Assembly (NCBI GenBank): GCA_038207745.1
Contig: JBBQZL010000046.1
Location: forward strand, 1-14,538
DNA from: JBBQZL01 sp038207745
Lineage (GTDB): Bacteria; Actinomycetota; Thermoleophilia; Solirubrobacterales; 70-9
Reading direction: 5' to 3'
Length of the DNA: 14,538 nt
Of the stretch, positions 6,608-12,789 are shown in pieces; position 1 is the stretch's first letter; every line of letters starts with the position of its first letter. A program made the position numbers and the translations under genes. The notes below the pieces were generated by a model. That model was not told the DNA's origin and searched no databases. It saw nothing but the letters and a program-made list of their open reading frames with translations.

Positions 6608-7726
6608 CTAGTCCATTGCGAGTGGCCCGTCGACATCGGCGTTGAGGAACTGCGCCACAAACTCGTTCTCGGAGTTGAAGAGCTCTTCCTTGGGGCCGGA
6701 CTCGACGATCTTGCCCTTCCACAGGACGGCGATGAAGTCAGCGATCCGGCGCGCGGTGCCGAGGTCGTGGCTGATCACCAGGTAGCAACCACCGTTCTCC
6801 TCGTGGATCTCGCGGATCAATTCGCAGAGAAGCGCCGTGCGGACCGGGTCAAGCCCGGAGTCGGGCTCGTCGAACATGACGATCTGGGGGTCAAGCACCA
6901 GGGCGCGTGCGAAACCCGCTCGCTTGCGCATTCCGCCGGAGAGCTCATTCGGCATCTTGAAGTGATCCCCGCCCAGCCCGACCTCGCGAAGGCGGCCGGT
7001 GACGATGTCTGAGATCTCCTCTTCGCCCTTGTCGGTGTGCTGGCGAAGCGGGAAGGCGACATTGTCGTAGATGTTCATCGAGCCGAAGAGGGCGCCGTCC
7101 TGAAAGAGCAGGCCGAACTTCTTGCGGGTCTCGAATAGTTCGTCATCGGTCATGTCCGGAACCGACTCGCCATGCACGAAGACGTCGCCGGAATCCGGAT
7201 ACAGAAGGCCGACGATGTGCTTGATCAAGACGCTCTTGCCGGTTCCCGACGGCCCGAGGACCATCGAGATCTGATCATCCGGGAGACCCAGATTGAGCCC
7301 ATTGAGGATTCTTGTCCGGCCGAACTGCTTGACCAGATCAATGATCTCGATCGCGTCCTCGCCACCGTGGTCCCGCTTCAGCCCGGTGTGCCAGCGATAG
7401 GGGTCGGTGTCACCCGCATTGACGCCGGGAAGGATGAAGTCCCTGCCGAGCTCCGACCCGTCCTCGCTGATGTAGGGGCCACTGGGTTGCTGATCCGTAA
7501 CCGCAATCTGTGAGGCAGCGGCGGTGGAGGCGGCCGCAGGCGCATTGATCGGCTCGGCGGCCCCAGCCACATGGGTCGCGGGCTCAGGAGTCGGTTCGAC
7601 GGCGTCACCGGCGTGGGGATCCTCGTCGGGGGCGACGTTCCCGATCACTTCTTCGCTGCTCGCACTCCGGCTCGGATCGAACTCGTCCTCGCCGCCAATA
7701 TTCGATGGTCTTGTGTCATTTGTCAC
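6608..7726 (-). CDS. mlaF: Lipid-transport ABC ATPase, MlaF / MceG (Mkl) family, with long acidic N-terminal extension
   Basis: A 372-aa protein. The ATPase domain starts near residue 124. Walker A is GPSGTGKS (158-165), the Q-loop is LLFQDGALF (Q209), the signature is LSGGM (262-266), Walker B is IVMFDEPDSGLDP with E287, and the switch His is H320 in VISHD. The LLFQDGALF and DEPDSGLDP forms are typical of MlaF/MceG, the ATPases that drive MlaE-type lipid importers. All ATPase motifs are intact. Residues 1-123 are an unusual acidic, Ala/Pro-rich, probably disordered extension absent from most MlaF proteins; an internal start is possible but no better ribosome site was seen. The GTG at 7726 has AGGCGG at 7735-7740 with 8-nt spacing, lying across the end of the permease gene. 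Only 4 nt separate it from that gene, so the two should be co-translated. Confidence 0.88.
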   Translation of the reverse strand: MTNDTRPSNIGGEDEFDPSRSASSEEVIGNVAPDEDPHAGDAVEPTPEPATHVAGAAEPINAPAAASTAAASQIAVTDQQPSGPYISEDGSELGRDFILPGVNAGDTDPYRWHTGLKRDHGGEDAIEIIDLVKQFGRTRILNGLNLGLPDDQISMVLGPSGTGKSVLIKHIVGLLYPDSGDVFVHGESVPDMTDDELFETRKKFGLLFQDGALFGSMNIYDNVAFPLRQHTDKGEEEISDIVTGRLREVGLGGDHFKMPNELSGGMRKRAGFARALVLDPQIVMFDEPDSGLDPVRTALLCELIREIHEENGGCYLVISHDLGTARRIADFIAVLWKGKIVESGPKEELFNSENEFVAQFLNADVDGPLAMD

Positions 7727-7730
7727 GTAA

Positions 7731-8528
7731 TTAGCCGCCTATCGGTGCCCGTGGATTTGCTCCCCAGAAGACAAGTGTCCCAATCATCCCGATCACGTGG
7801 ACCAAAACGATGTTGAGAGCCATGGATTTGGCCGTGGCCGCACCAACCCCCACGGGTCCCCCGGAGGCCGTGTAGCCGTAGTAACAACCGACCAAGACGA
7901 TTGCCGTCGCCATCGCCATTCCCTTGATCAGCGAGAACATCACGTCGGGAGGGTTCTGGAACATCCAGAAGATCAGGAAGTAGCCACCGGAGCTGACGTC
8001 TCCGATCTGTTTGACGACCGCGATCCATGAGGCGAAGTAGCCGACGCCGATCCCGGCGAGGTAGATGAAGGGCAGGGCGCACCAGGCGCCAAGAAGCCGG
8101 GTCGCGCAGAGGAAGGTGATCGGAGGCACGCCCATCACCTCGAGCGCGTCGATCTCGTCCGAGATCCGCATCGCACCGAGCTCGGCGACAATTCCGGTAC
8201 CCACCTTGGCGGCCATCATGTAGCCGAAGGCATACGGGATCAACTCGCGAAGGTCGCACCACGCGGCAAAGACGCCGGCGTAGGCCGGGGCTCCCTGGGC
8301 CCGGAGCAGGTAGGCACCCTCGATGCCGCACTGCAGGCCGATGAAGAAGATCAGGCCCCAGATCACCACAGCCGATCCGAGGATCAGGATCCCGGCCTGC
8401 CTCAGTGACTCGCCAAAGAAGCTGAAGACCCGGCCCGAGTAGACCTGGCCCGCGACCTTGCCGCTGAAGCGGGTGATCTCTCCAAGCGACTCGAGCCATC
8501 CCTGAGGTACAGCCAGCCAGCCGTTCAT
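7731..8528 (-). CDS. mlaE: MlaE / YrbE family ABC permease (second of pair)
   Basis: A 265-aa multi-pass inner-membrane protein of the MlaE family, which shuttles phospholipids or other lipids with an MlaF ATPase. The family motif, an acidic helix before the substrate cavity, is seen as RISDEIDALEVMGVPP (about 121-135), and the C-terminal GYTASGGPVGVG (218-229) is also typical. About five or six hydrophobic segments follow an amphipathic N-terminus. It starts at ATG 8528, overlapping the stop of the upstream permease by 4 nt (ATGA), and is followed after 4 nt by the ATPase. Two different permeases beside one ATPase is the arrangement of the actinobacterial Mce systems (YrbEA plus YrbEB), where the permease forms a heterodimer. 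This copy corresponds to the YrbEB position. Confidence 0.88.
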   Translation of the reverse strand: MNGWLAVPQGWLESLGEITRFSGKVAGQVYSGRVFSFFGESLRQAGILILGSAVVIWGLIFFIGLQCGIEGAYLLRAQGAPAYAGVFAAWCDLRELIPYAFGYMMAAKVGTGIVAELGAMRISDEIDALEVMGVPPITFLCATRLLGAWCALPFIYLAGIGVGYFASWIAVVKQIGDVSSGGYFLIFWMFQNPPDVMFSLIKGMAMATAIVLVGCYYGYTASGGPVGVGAATAKSMALNIVLVHVIGMIGTLVFWGANPRAPIGG

Positions 8529-9331
8529 CGGATCGTCTGCAATTCGGGATGGGTGGCCAGAAGCGTCTGAGTGAAGACGTAGTTGAAGGCAAAGACTCCG
8601 AGCAGGGCGATGACGACCGCTTCATTGACTGCACGGCCGACGCCGGCGGCCCCTCCGGAAGCGGTCATCCCCTTGTAGGAACTGACGTTCGCGGTGTGCG
8701 CGCCGCACATCGTGCACTTGAGGACCGACCCCAAGAGTGCGGTCGCGGAAGCGGTGTTGAAGAGCGTCGCCCAGAAGCCGCCGAGGGGCTCGTGGAACAT
8801 CAGGGTCGCCCCGATGCCTCCCGCGATTCCAAACAGCAGCGCATAGATGTCGAGCAGCCCGGTGATCAGCATCAGCGCCAGGAACCTCGGGACGACCAGG
8901 TTCTTGATCGGATCGACACCGAGCACCTGGAGCGCATCGAGTTCTTCACGGATCTTTCGCGCCCCGAGGTCGGCGGTGATCGCAGTCCCGGCCACGCCGG
9001 CAACCACAACCGCGGTCACGAAGGGAGCGAACTCACGGATCGAGGCCAGGACGAAGAATCCGCCGACTCGATCGAGGGCGCCGAAGATCGAGAGAAAGTT
9101 GGCCGACTGCAACCCCGGCGCGCCGAATCCGAAGGCGACGCAGCTGACCAGCATCGGAAACCAGCAGAGCTGCAGGGCAAAGAGGAACTGGCCGATGAAC
9201 TCTCCGCCATATGGATATGGCGAGCGGACAGCGGACATCATCGTCCGAGTGGTCAGGATTACCATGTCCCCAACCTGTTCGAACAGCGATTTTGCAGGTA
9301 GAAATGCCCTATCAATGGCGGATCTGACCAT
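8525..9331 (-). CDS. mlaE: MlaE / YrbE family ABC permease (first of pair)
   Basis: A 268-aa MlaE-family permease and the first gene of the lipid-transport unit. The conserved cytoplasmic motif is KIREELDALQVLGVDP (about 126-141), and GMTASGGAAGVG near residues 221-232 is the counterpart of the same motif in the second permease. Hydrophobic segments lie at about 46-69, 87-117, 147-177 and 232-258. It is the YrbEA-position partner in a likely heterodimer. ATG at 9331 has a strong ribosome site, GGGAGGAG (9342-9335), a few bases upstream. The two permeases are related but clearly diverged, so this is the usual ancient pair rather than a recent duplication. No MCE-domain protein gene follows, unlike in mycobacterial mce operons. 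Confidence 0.88.
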   Translation of the reverse strand: MVRSAIDRAFLPAKSLFEQVGDMVILTTRTMMSAVRSPYPYGGEFIGQFLFALQLCWFPMLVSCVAFGFGAPGLQSANFLSIFGALDRVGGFFVLASIREFAPFVTAVVVAGVAGTAITADLGARKIREELDALQVLGVDPIKNLVVPRFLALMLITGLLDIYALLFGIAGGIGATLMFHEPLGGFWATLFNTASATALLGSVLKCTMCGAHTANVSSYKGMTASGGAAGVGRAVNEAVVIALLGVFAFNYVFTQTLLATHPELQTIR

Positions 9332-9460
9332 CTGCTCCTCCCGACGGCCAGAGCACTCCCGCGCGCCCTCTCCTCCGTCGTGCCGCGGAGTCTATGCCAT
9401 GGACTGGCGTACAACGGTGTCGCCTGTGGCCGGCGCTGCTCGTGGTATGTTGCGAACGCC
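9332..9460. promoter_or_regulatory. Divergent promoter region between the lipid-transport unit and the lipoprotein/dehydrogenase genes
   Basis: About 130 bp separate two gene sets read in opposite directions, so promoters for both must lie here. The minus side has the GGGAGGAG ribosome site at 9342-9335 and a possible -10 (TAGACT, near 9388-9393). On the plus side TATGTT at 9446-9451 fits TANNNT. No matching -35 elements at 16-18 nt were found, so the exact promoters are uncertain. Confidence 0.4.
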
Positions 9461-10171
9461 TTGCGGGGGAGTGAATTACAACTTCGGCGTACCCATCTCC
9501 GTGCCTCCGGAACGGCGGCTCTGCTTACAGTCGCGCTGGCGCTGATCGGATGCGGGAGCGGCCAGCGCCAGGATGCCACCGAAAAATCGGGCAAGTTCAG
9601 CGTTGATGTGACCAGTGCTTCGCTGCCCGCAAAGCAGTCTCTTGCCAACCCGGTCCACCTCGAGATCGGCGTTCGCAACGCCGGTGATGTGACGATGCCC
9701 AATGTTGTGATCACGGTGACCGTGGCCGGCAAGGAAGGAGAGGACTCGGTGCTTCCCTTCGCCCAGCGCGATCCCCAGAAGGGTCTCTCGATGCCCGACC
9801 GACCGGTCTGGGTGCTGGAGGACCACTTCCCCAGGGTCACCGGCGCCACCGTGGGAGCAGGCGCGACCACGGCCGATCGAAAGACGTACCAGTTTGGTCA
9901 GCTTGATCCCGGGGAATCGATTGACGCGATCTGGAAACTCGTACCGGTCAAGGTGGGCAGGTTTGCACTCGTCTACCAGGTTCATGCCGGGCTTACGGGC
10001 AACGCGATCGCGGTAGACGCGGCGGGAGGCAAGGACGCCGTCGTCACGGACGTGCTGCCCGCAACGATCACCGGGGACGTTCCGCAACTCGAGGTCAACG
10101 CCAACGGCGACGTGGTTGAGATCAAGCCTCAGCCGAAGTCCGGCGGCTCGGGCGAAAAGGGGTCGAAGTAG
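9461..10171 (+). CDS. Exported lipoprotein with beta-sandwich-like domain, function unknown
   Basis: The protein has a lipoprotein signal: basic RRTHLR, hydrophobic AALLTVALA, then the lipobox LIGC, with the Cys at codon 9551-9553. The start is uncertain. TTG at 9461 gives a 236-aa protein with a 30-residue signal; an ATG at 9380 would add 27 residues with no signal-like character and is less likely. The mature part opens with a Gly/Ser/Gln linker. A region with LEIGVRNAGDVTMPNVVITVTV follows, like the CARDB or DUF11 type of Ig-like beta-sandwich found in surface proteins. It ends with a Lys/Gly/Ser-rich tail. I do not recognise a catalytic motif. It ends in tandem stops (TAG TAA), and its last codons carry the ribosome site of the sugar dehydrogenase gene. 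This suggests an operon and a shared site of action outside the membrane. Confidence 0.72.
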   Translation: MRGSELQLRRTHLRASGTAALLTVALALIGCGSGQRQDATEKSGKFSVDVTSASLPAKQSLANPVHLEIGVRNAGDVTMPNVVITVTVAGKEGEDSVLPFAQRDPQKGLSMPDRPVWVLEDHFPRVTGATVGAGATTADRKTYQFGQLDPGESIDAIWKLVPVKVGRFALVYQVHAGLTGNAIAVDAAGGKDAVVTDVLPATITGDVPQLEVNANGDVVEIKPQPKSGGSGEKGSK

Positions 10172-10281
10172 TAACCACAGGACGCCTCGCGGCGCTGCTG
10201 GCGATCGCATCGCTTTCGATCTCGGGTGCGGCGATCATCGGATGCGGCGCCGGTGCCGATGATCCGGGCGACGGGAAGCGG
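10168..10281 (+). other. Signal-peptide-coding extension of the first sugar dehydrogenase, lacking a canonical start codon
   Basis: In frame with the downstream dehydrogenase, this stretch encodes TTGRLAALLAIASLSI followed by SGAAIIGCGAG, a textbook lipoprotein signal with lipobox AIIGC. A ribosome site AAAAGGGG (10155-10162) sits 5 and 8 nt before two successive GTA codons (10168 and 10171), exactly where a start is expected. The open frame reaches back to a TGA at 10117-10119 with no ATG, GTG or TTG before 10282. Starting at 10171 would give 408 aa, close to the 402 aa of the paralog downstream. Either a rare start codon is used, a GTG was mutated to GTA, or the base call is wrong. Confidence 0.6.
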
Positions 10282-11397
10282 GTGGATGCGAGCACCCGGG
10301 CAACCGGCGCCGATACTCCGGCCGGCTCAGGTTCGGTGAAGCTGACCAAGATCGGTGAGTTTTCGTCCCCGGTCCAGATAACCCAGCCACCCGGCTCCAA
10401 GGATCAGCTAGTGATCACCGAGAAGGCGGGTCGATTGGCCCTGGTCAGGGACGGAGATGTTCTGTCGGAGCCATTCCTAGACATCACCGATCAGGTCAGC
10501 ACCGGGTCCGAGCAGGGTCTGCTCTCGGTCGCCTTCGATCCCGGCTACGCCAAGAGCGGCCTCTTCTACGTCGACTACACCGACCGCGACGGCAACACGC
10601 AGGTGGTCGAGTACCGGCGCTCACCGGCAATCCCCGAGGTCGCCGACCCGGACAGCGCCCGGACCGTACTCACCCAGGAGCAGCCCTTTGACAACCATAA
10701 CGGCGGTCTCCTCCTCTTCGGCCCCGACCGCAGGCTCTACATCGGATTCGGCGACGGCGGCTCCGCAAATGATCCGCAGCGCAACGGACAGGACCTCTCG
10801 ACCTGGCTGGGCAAGATCCTCAGGATCTCTCCTCACCCGTCAAACGGCCGGCCCTACTCGGTTCCCGCCGACAATCCATTCAATGGACAGCAGGGTGCCC
10901 GCCCCGAGATCTTTGCCTTTGGCCTGCGAAATCCATGGCGGTTCTCCTTCGACCGTGACACCGGCGCGCTCTGGATCGGCGACGTCGGTCAGGACAGGTA
11001 CGAAGAAGTCGATTCGGTCCAGCCGGATCTCGCAGGCGGATTCAACTTCGGCTGGTCGGCGCTCGAGGGCAACGCAACGGCCAACGACGACCAGAGCGCA
11101 CCCGGATCCGTCAGACCCGTCTTCACGTATGGCCACGATGCCGGTTGCTCGGTGACCGGCGGATACGTCGTCCGCGATCCAAGGCTTGGCTCCCTGAGGG
11201 GCGACTACCTGTTCGGAGATTTCTGCACGTCCGAGCTCAAGGCGATCAGGTTGCCGGCCGGGGCTGACCGGGCCAAGAGGACCGATGCCCGCAGACTCGA
11301 GGTCAAGCAACTCGTCTCGTTCGGAGAAGACGGTCGGGGTCGTCTGTACGCTGTGTCTCTGGAGGGTCCGGTGTACCGGATCGACCCGGCCGGTTAG
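10282..11397 (+). CDS. PQQ-dependent sugar dehydrogenase family protein (glucose/sorbosone dehydrogenase), probably a lipoprotein
   Basis: A six-bladed beta-propeller of the GSDH family, oxidising aldoses or similar sugars with PQQ in the outer compartment. Coordinates use the first canonical start (GTG 10282, 371 aa); the true N-terminus is probably near 10168-10171 and carries a lipoprotein signal, described separately. Numbering from 10282: the catalytic-type His is H139 in DNHNGG, followed by FGPDRRLYIGFGDGG. The cofactor-contacting Arg is R216 in FGLRNPWRFSFD, then GDVGQDRYEEVD (233-244) and NFGW (255-258). C289 and C315 are 26 residues apart, as in the paralog, and may form a disulfide. 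No PQQ synthesis genes are present, so the cofactor is made elsewhere or imported, or the protein uses a different function of the fold. The substrate cannot be told from sequence. Confidence 0.82.
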   Translation: MDASTRATGADTPAGSGSVKLTKIGEFSSPVQITQPPGSKDQLVITEKAGRLALVRDGDVLSEPFLDITDQVSTGSEQGLLSVAFDPGYAKSGLFYVDYTDRDGNTQVVEYRRSPAIPEVADPDSARTVLTQEQPFDNHNGGLLLFGPDRRLYIGFGDGGSANDPQRNGQDLSTWLGKILRISPHPSNGRPYSVPADNPFNGQQGARPEIFAFGLRNPWRFSFDRDTGALWIGDVGQDRYEEVDSVQPDLAGGFNFGWSALEGNATANDDQSAPGSVRPVFTYGHDAGCSVTGGYVVRDPRLGSLRGDYLFGDFCTSELKAIRLPAGADRAKRTDARRLEVKQLVSFGEDGRGRLYAVSLEGPVYRIDPAG

Positions 11398-11442
11398 AGA
11401 GTAGGGGACCGCACCCAAGGTCAGCACGAAGGGTTAACTCTC
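11397..11442 (+). promoter_or_regulatory. Two nested stems in the gap between the paralogous dehydrogenases
   Basis: GAGAGT (11397-11402) can pair with ACTCTC (11437-11442), which lies 3 nt before the ATG at 11446. GACC and GGTC form a smaller stem inside. The structure spans almost the full 48-bp gap and could limit access to the next start codon. The stems are short, so this may be chance. Confidence 0.2.
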
Positions 11443-11445
11443 AAG

Positions 11446-12654
11446 ATGACACTGAATCAGAACCACCCCGGCATCAGCTCACCATCGCGCGCCCGCAGCG
11501 TCGGGGTCGCCACCGTCGCGGTGCTCCTCGCCCTGACAGCCGGGATGGCCGCGATGGCCTCGGCCCAGAAGATTGGGGACGGCACCGGAGGGGTCAGGCT
11601 CCGCAAGGTCGGGCAGTTTGACTCCCCCGTCCATGTCACCAGCGCGCCGGGTTACAGGAACCTGATCTTCGTCGTTGAGCAGCCGGGAGAGGTCCGCGTG
11701 ATCCGAAACGGCAAGAAGCTCAAGAGGCCCTTTCTCAAGATCCGCGATCGTGTTCTCGACGGTGGCGAGCGCGGACTGCTCTCGGTCGCATTCCCGCCCA
11801 ACTACAAGAACAGCAAGCGCTTCTACGTCTACTACACGGGTGCCGGTGGAAATATCCGTGTCGACGAGTTCAAGCGGCGGAGTGCAACAGTCGCCCGGCC
11901 GAACTCGCGGCGCTCGGTGATAACCATCCCCCACCCCGGCCAGGCCAATCACAACGGGGGACAGCTCCAGTTCAACGGTGGCCAGCTCTTCTTCGCCACC
12001 GGTGACGGAGGTGGCGGCGGCGACGTACCGGGCAATGCGCAGAATCTTGATTCCCTGCTCGGCAAGCTGATCCGGATCAACCCGCGGCCGAGAAACGGCA
12101 GGCACTACTCGATCCCCTCCGACAACCCGTTTGCCGGTGCCCGCAACGGCAGGGGTGAGATCTACTCCTACGGCCTGCGGAACCCATGGCGTTTTTCCTT
12201 CGATCGGACCACCGGCCCGGGGACCCACCTCGTGATCGGAGATGTCGGCCAGGAGCTCCACGAGGAGATCGACTACACGACGCTTGACTCGGCAAATGGC
12301 TCCAACTTCGGCTGGAACCACTGGGAGGGCTTCGCGCCATACACCGGTGCCCAGATCCCCGATACGACAAAGCCGATCTTCACCTATGACCACTCGGATT
12401 CGGGTGGTTGCGCGGTGGTCGGCGGATATGTGGTTCGCGACAAGCGGCTTCGTTCGCTCTACGGGCGCTACGTGTTCAGCGACAGCTGCGACACGAGGCT
12501 GAGAAGCCTGGTCCCGCAGACCAATCAGGTCGCGTCGGCGCCATTCAACGGCCTGTCACTTCCCGCCTCCCCCACCTCGTTCGGCGAGGATCGCCTCGGC
12601 CATCTCTACGTCTCGACACTCGACGGACCCGTGTACCGGATCGTCCGCAAGTGA
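11446..12654 (+). CDS. PQQ-dependent sugar dehydrogenase family protein (second, secreted paralog)
   Basis: A 402-aa paralog of the preceding gene. It has a Sec-type signal: RAR near residues 15-17, hydrophobic VATVAVLLALTAGMA, and likely cleavage after ASA (40/41), leaving no lipobox Cys. So this copy is secreted or periplasmic while its neighbour looks lipid-anchored. GSDH landmarks are H169 in ANHNGG, FFATGDGGGGGD with an expanded Gly run, R245 in YGLRNPWRFSFD, GDVGQELHEEID (265-276), and NFGW followed by NHWEGF. C322 and C348 keep the 26-residue spacing seen in the neighbour. The early part of the mature protein is rich in Lys and Arg (NGKKLKRPFLKIRDR). The ATG at 11446 has only a loosely spaced AAGGG upstream. 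Family is confident; substrate and PQQ use are inferred. Confidence 0.87.
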   Translation: MTLNQNHPGISSPSRARSVGVATVAVLLALTAGMAAMASAQKIGDGTGGVRLRKVGQFDSPVHVTSAPGYRNLIFVVEQPGEVRVIRNGKKLKRPFLKIRDRVLDGGERGLLSVAFPPNYKNSKRFYVYYTGAGGNIRVDEFKRRSATVARPNSRRSVITIPHPGQANHNGGQLQFNGGQLFFATGDGGGGGDVPGNAQNLDSLLGKLIRINPRPRNGRHYSIPSDNPFAGARNGRGEIYSYGLRNPWRFSFDRTTGPGTHLVIGDVGQELHEEIDYTTLDSANGSNFGWNHWEGFAPYTGAQIPDTTKPIFTYDHSDSGGCAVVGGYVVRDKRLRSLYGRYVFSDSCDTRLRSLVPQTNQVASAPFNGLSLPASPTSFGEDRLGHLYVSTLDGPVYRIVRK

Positions 12655-12657
12655 CTT

Positions 12658-12693
12658 GAGCCGTCGCGGCGCCTGAGAGCGCTGTATCGGCTC
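12658..12693 (+). terminator. Candidate terminator stem after the second dehydrogenase gene
   Basis: GAGCCG (12658-12663), 4 nt past the stop codon, pairs with CGGCTC (12688-12693), with a GCGC/GCGC stem possible inside the 24-nt loop. No T run follows. Placement between two genes that each have their own signals fits a terminator, but the 6-bp outer stem is weak. Confidence 0.28.
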
Positions 12694-12726
12694 GCGGGGC
12701 CGGTCCCGATCGATTGACCGGGGAAT

Positions 12727-12755
12727 CTGACCGGGCCCCCGGGTCGCGGTATGGT
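12727..12755 (+). promoter_or_regulatory. Sigma70-like promoter for the aldehyde dehydrogenase gene
   Basis: CTGACC (12727-12732; 4 of 6 to TTGACA) is followed by a 17-nt spacer and TATGGT (12750-12755; 4 of 6 to TATAAT, fits TANNNT). Transcription would start near 12762 and give a leader of about 28 nt before GTG 12790, with the ribosome site in the right place. A GC-rich imperfect dyad (12729-12745) fills the spacer and could be a regulator site. Confidence 0.45.
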
Positions 12756-12776
12756 TTGGCCAGACAGCCAGCGAGC

Positions 12777-12783
12777 GGAGGAG
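12777..12783 (+). promoter_or_regulatory. Shine-Dalgarno GGAGGAG fixing the aldehyde dehydrogenase start at GTG 12790
   Basis: GGAGGAG lies 6 nt before GTG 12790. The alternative in-frame ATG at 12751 has no ribosome site and overlaps the -10 box, so it would be untranslated. Confidence 0.65.
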
Positions 12784-12789
12784 AATCAG

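Noticed and set aside
7723..8634. Minus-strand open frame of 303 codons overlapping the second MlaE permease in another frame
   Set aside because: The Arg/Asp/Gly-rich product lacks the expected pattern, while the overlapping frame encodes a clear MlaE permease with matching start and stop overlaps.
11479..12393. Minus-strand open frame of 304 codons opposite the second sugar dehydrogenase
   Set aside because: It is a shadow of a confident GSDH-family gene, with no ribosome site or recognisable domain.
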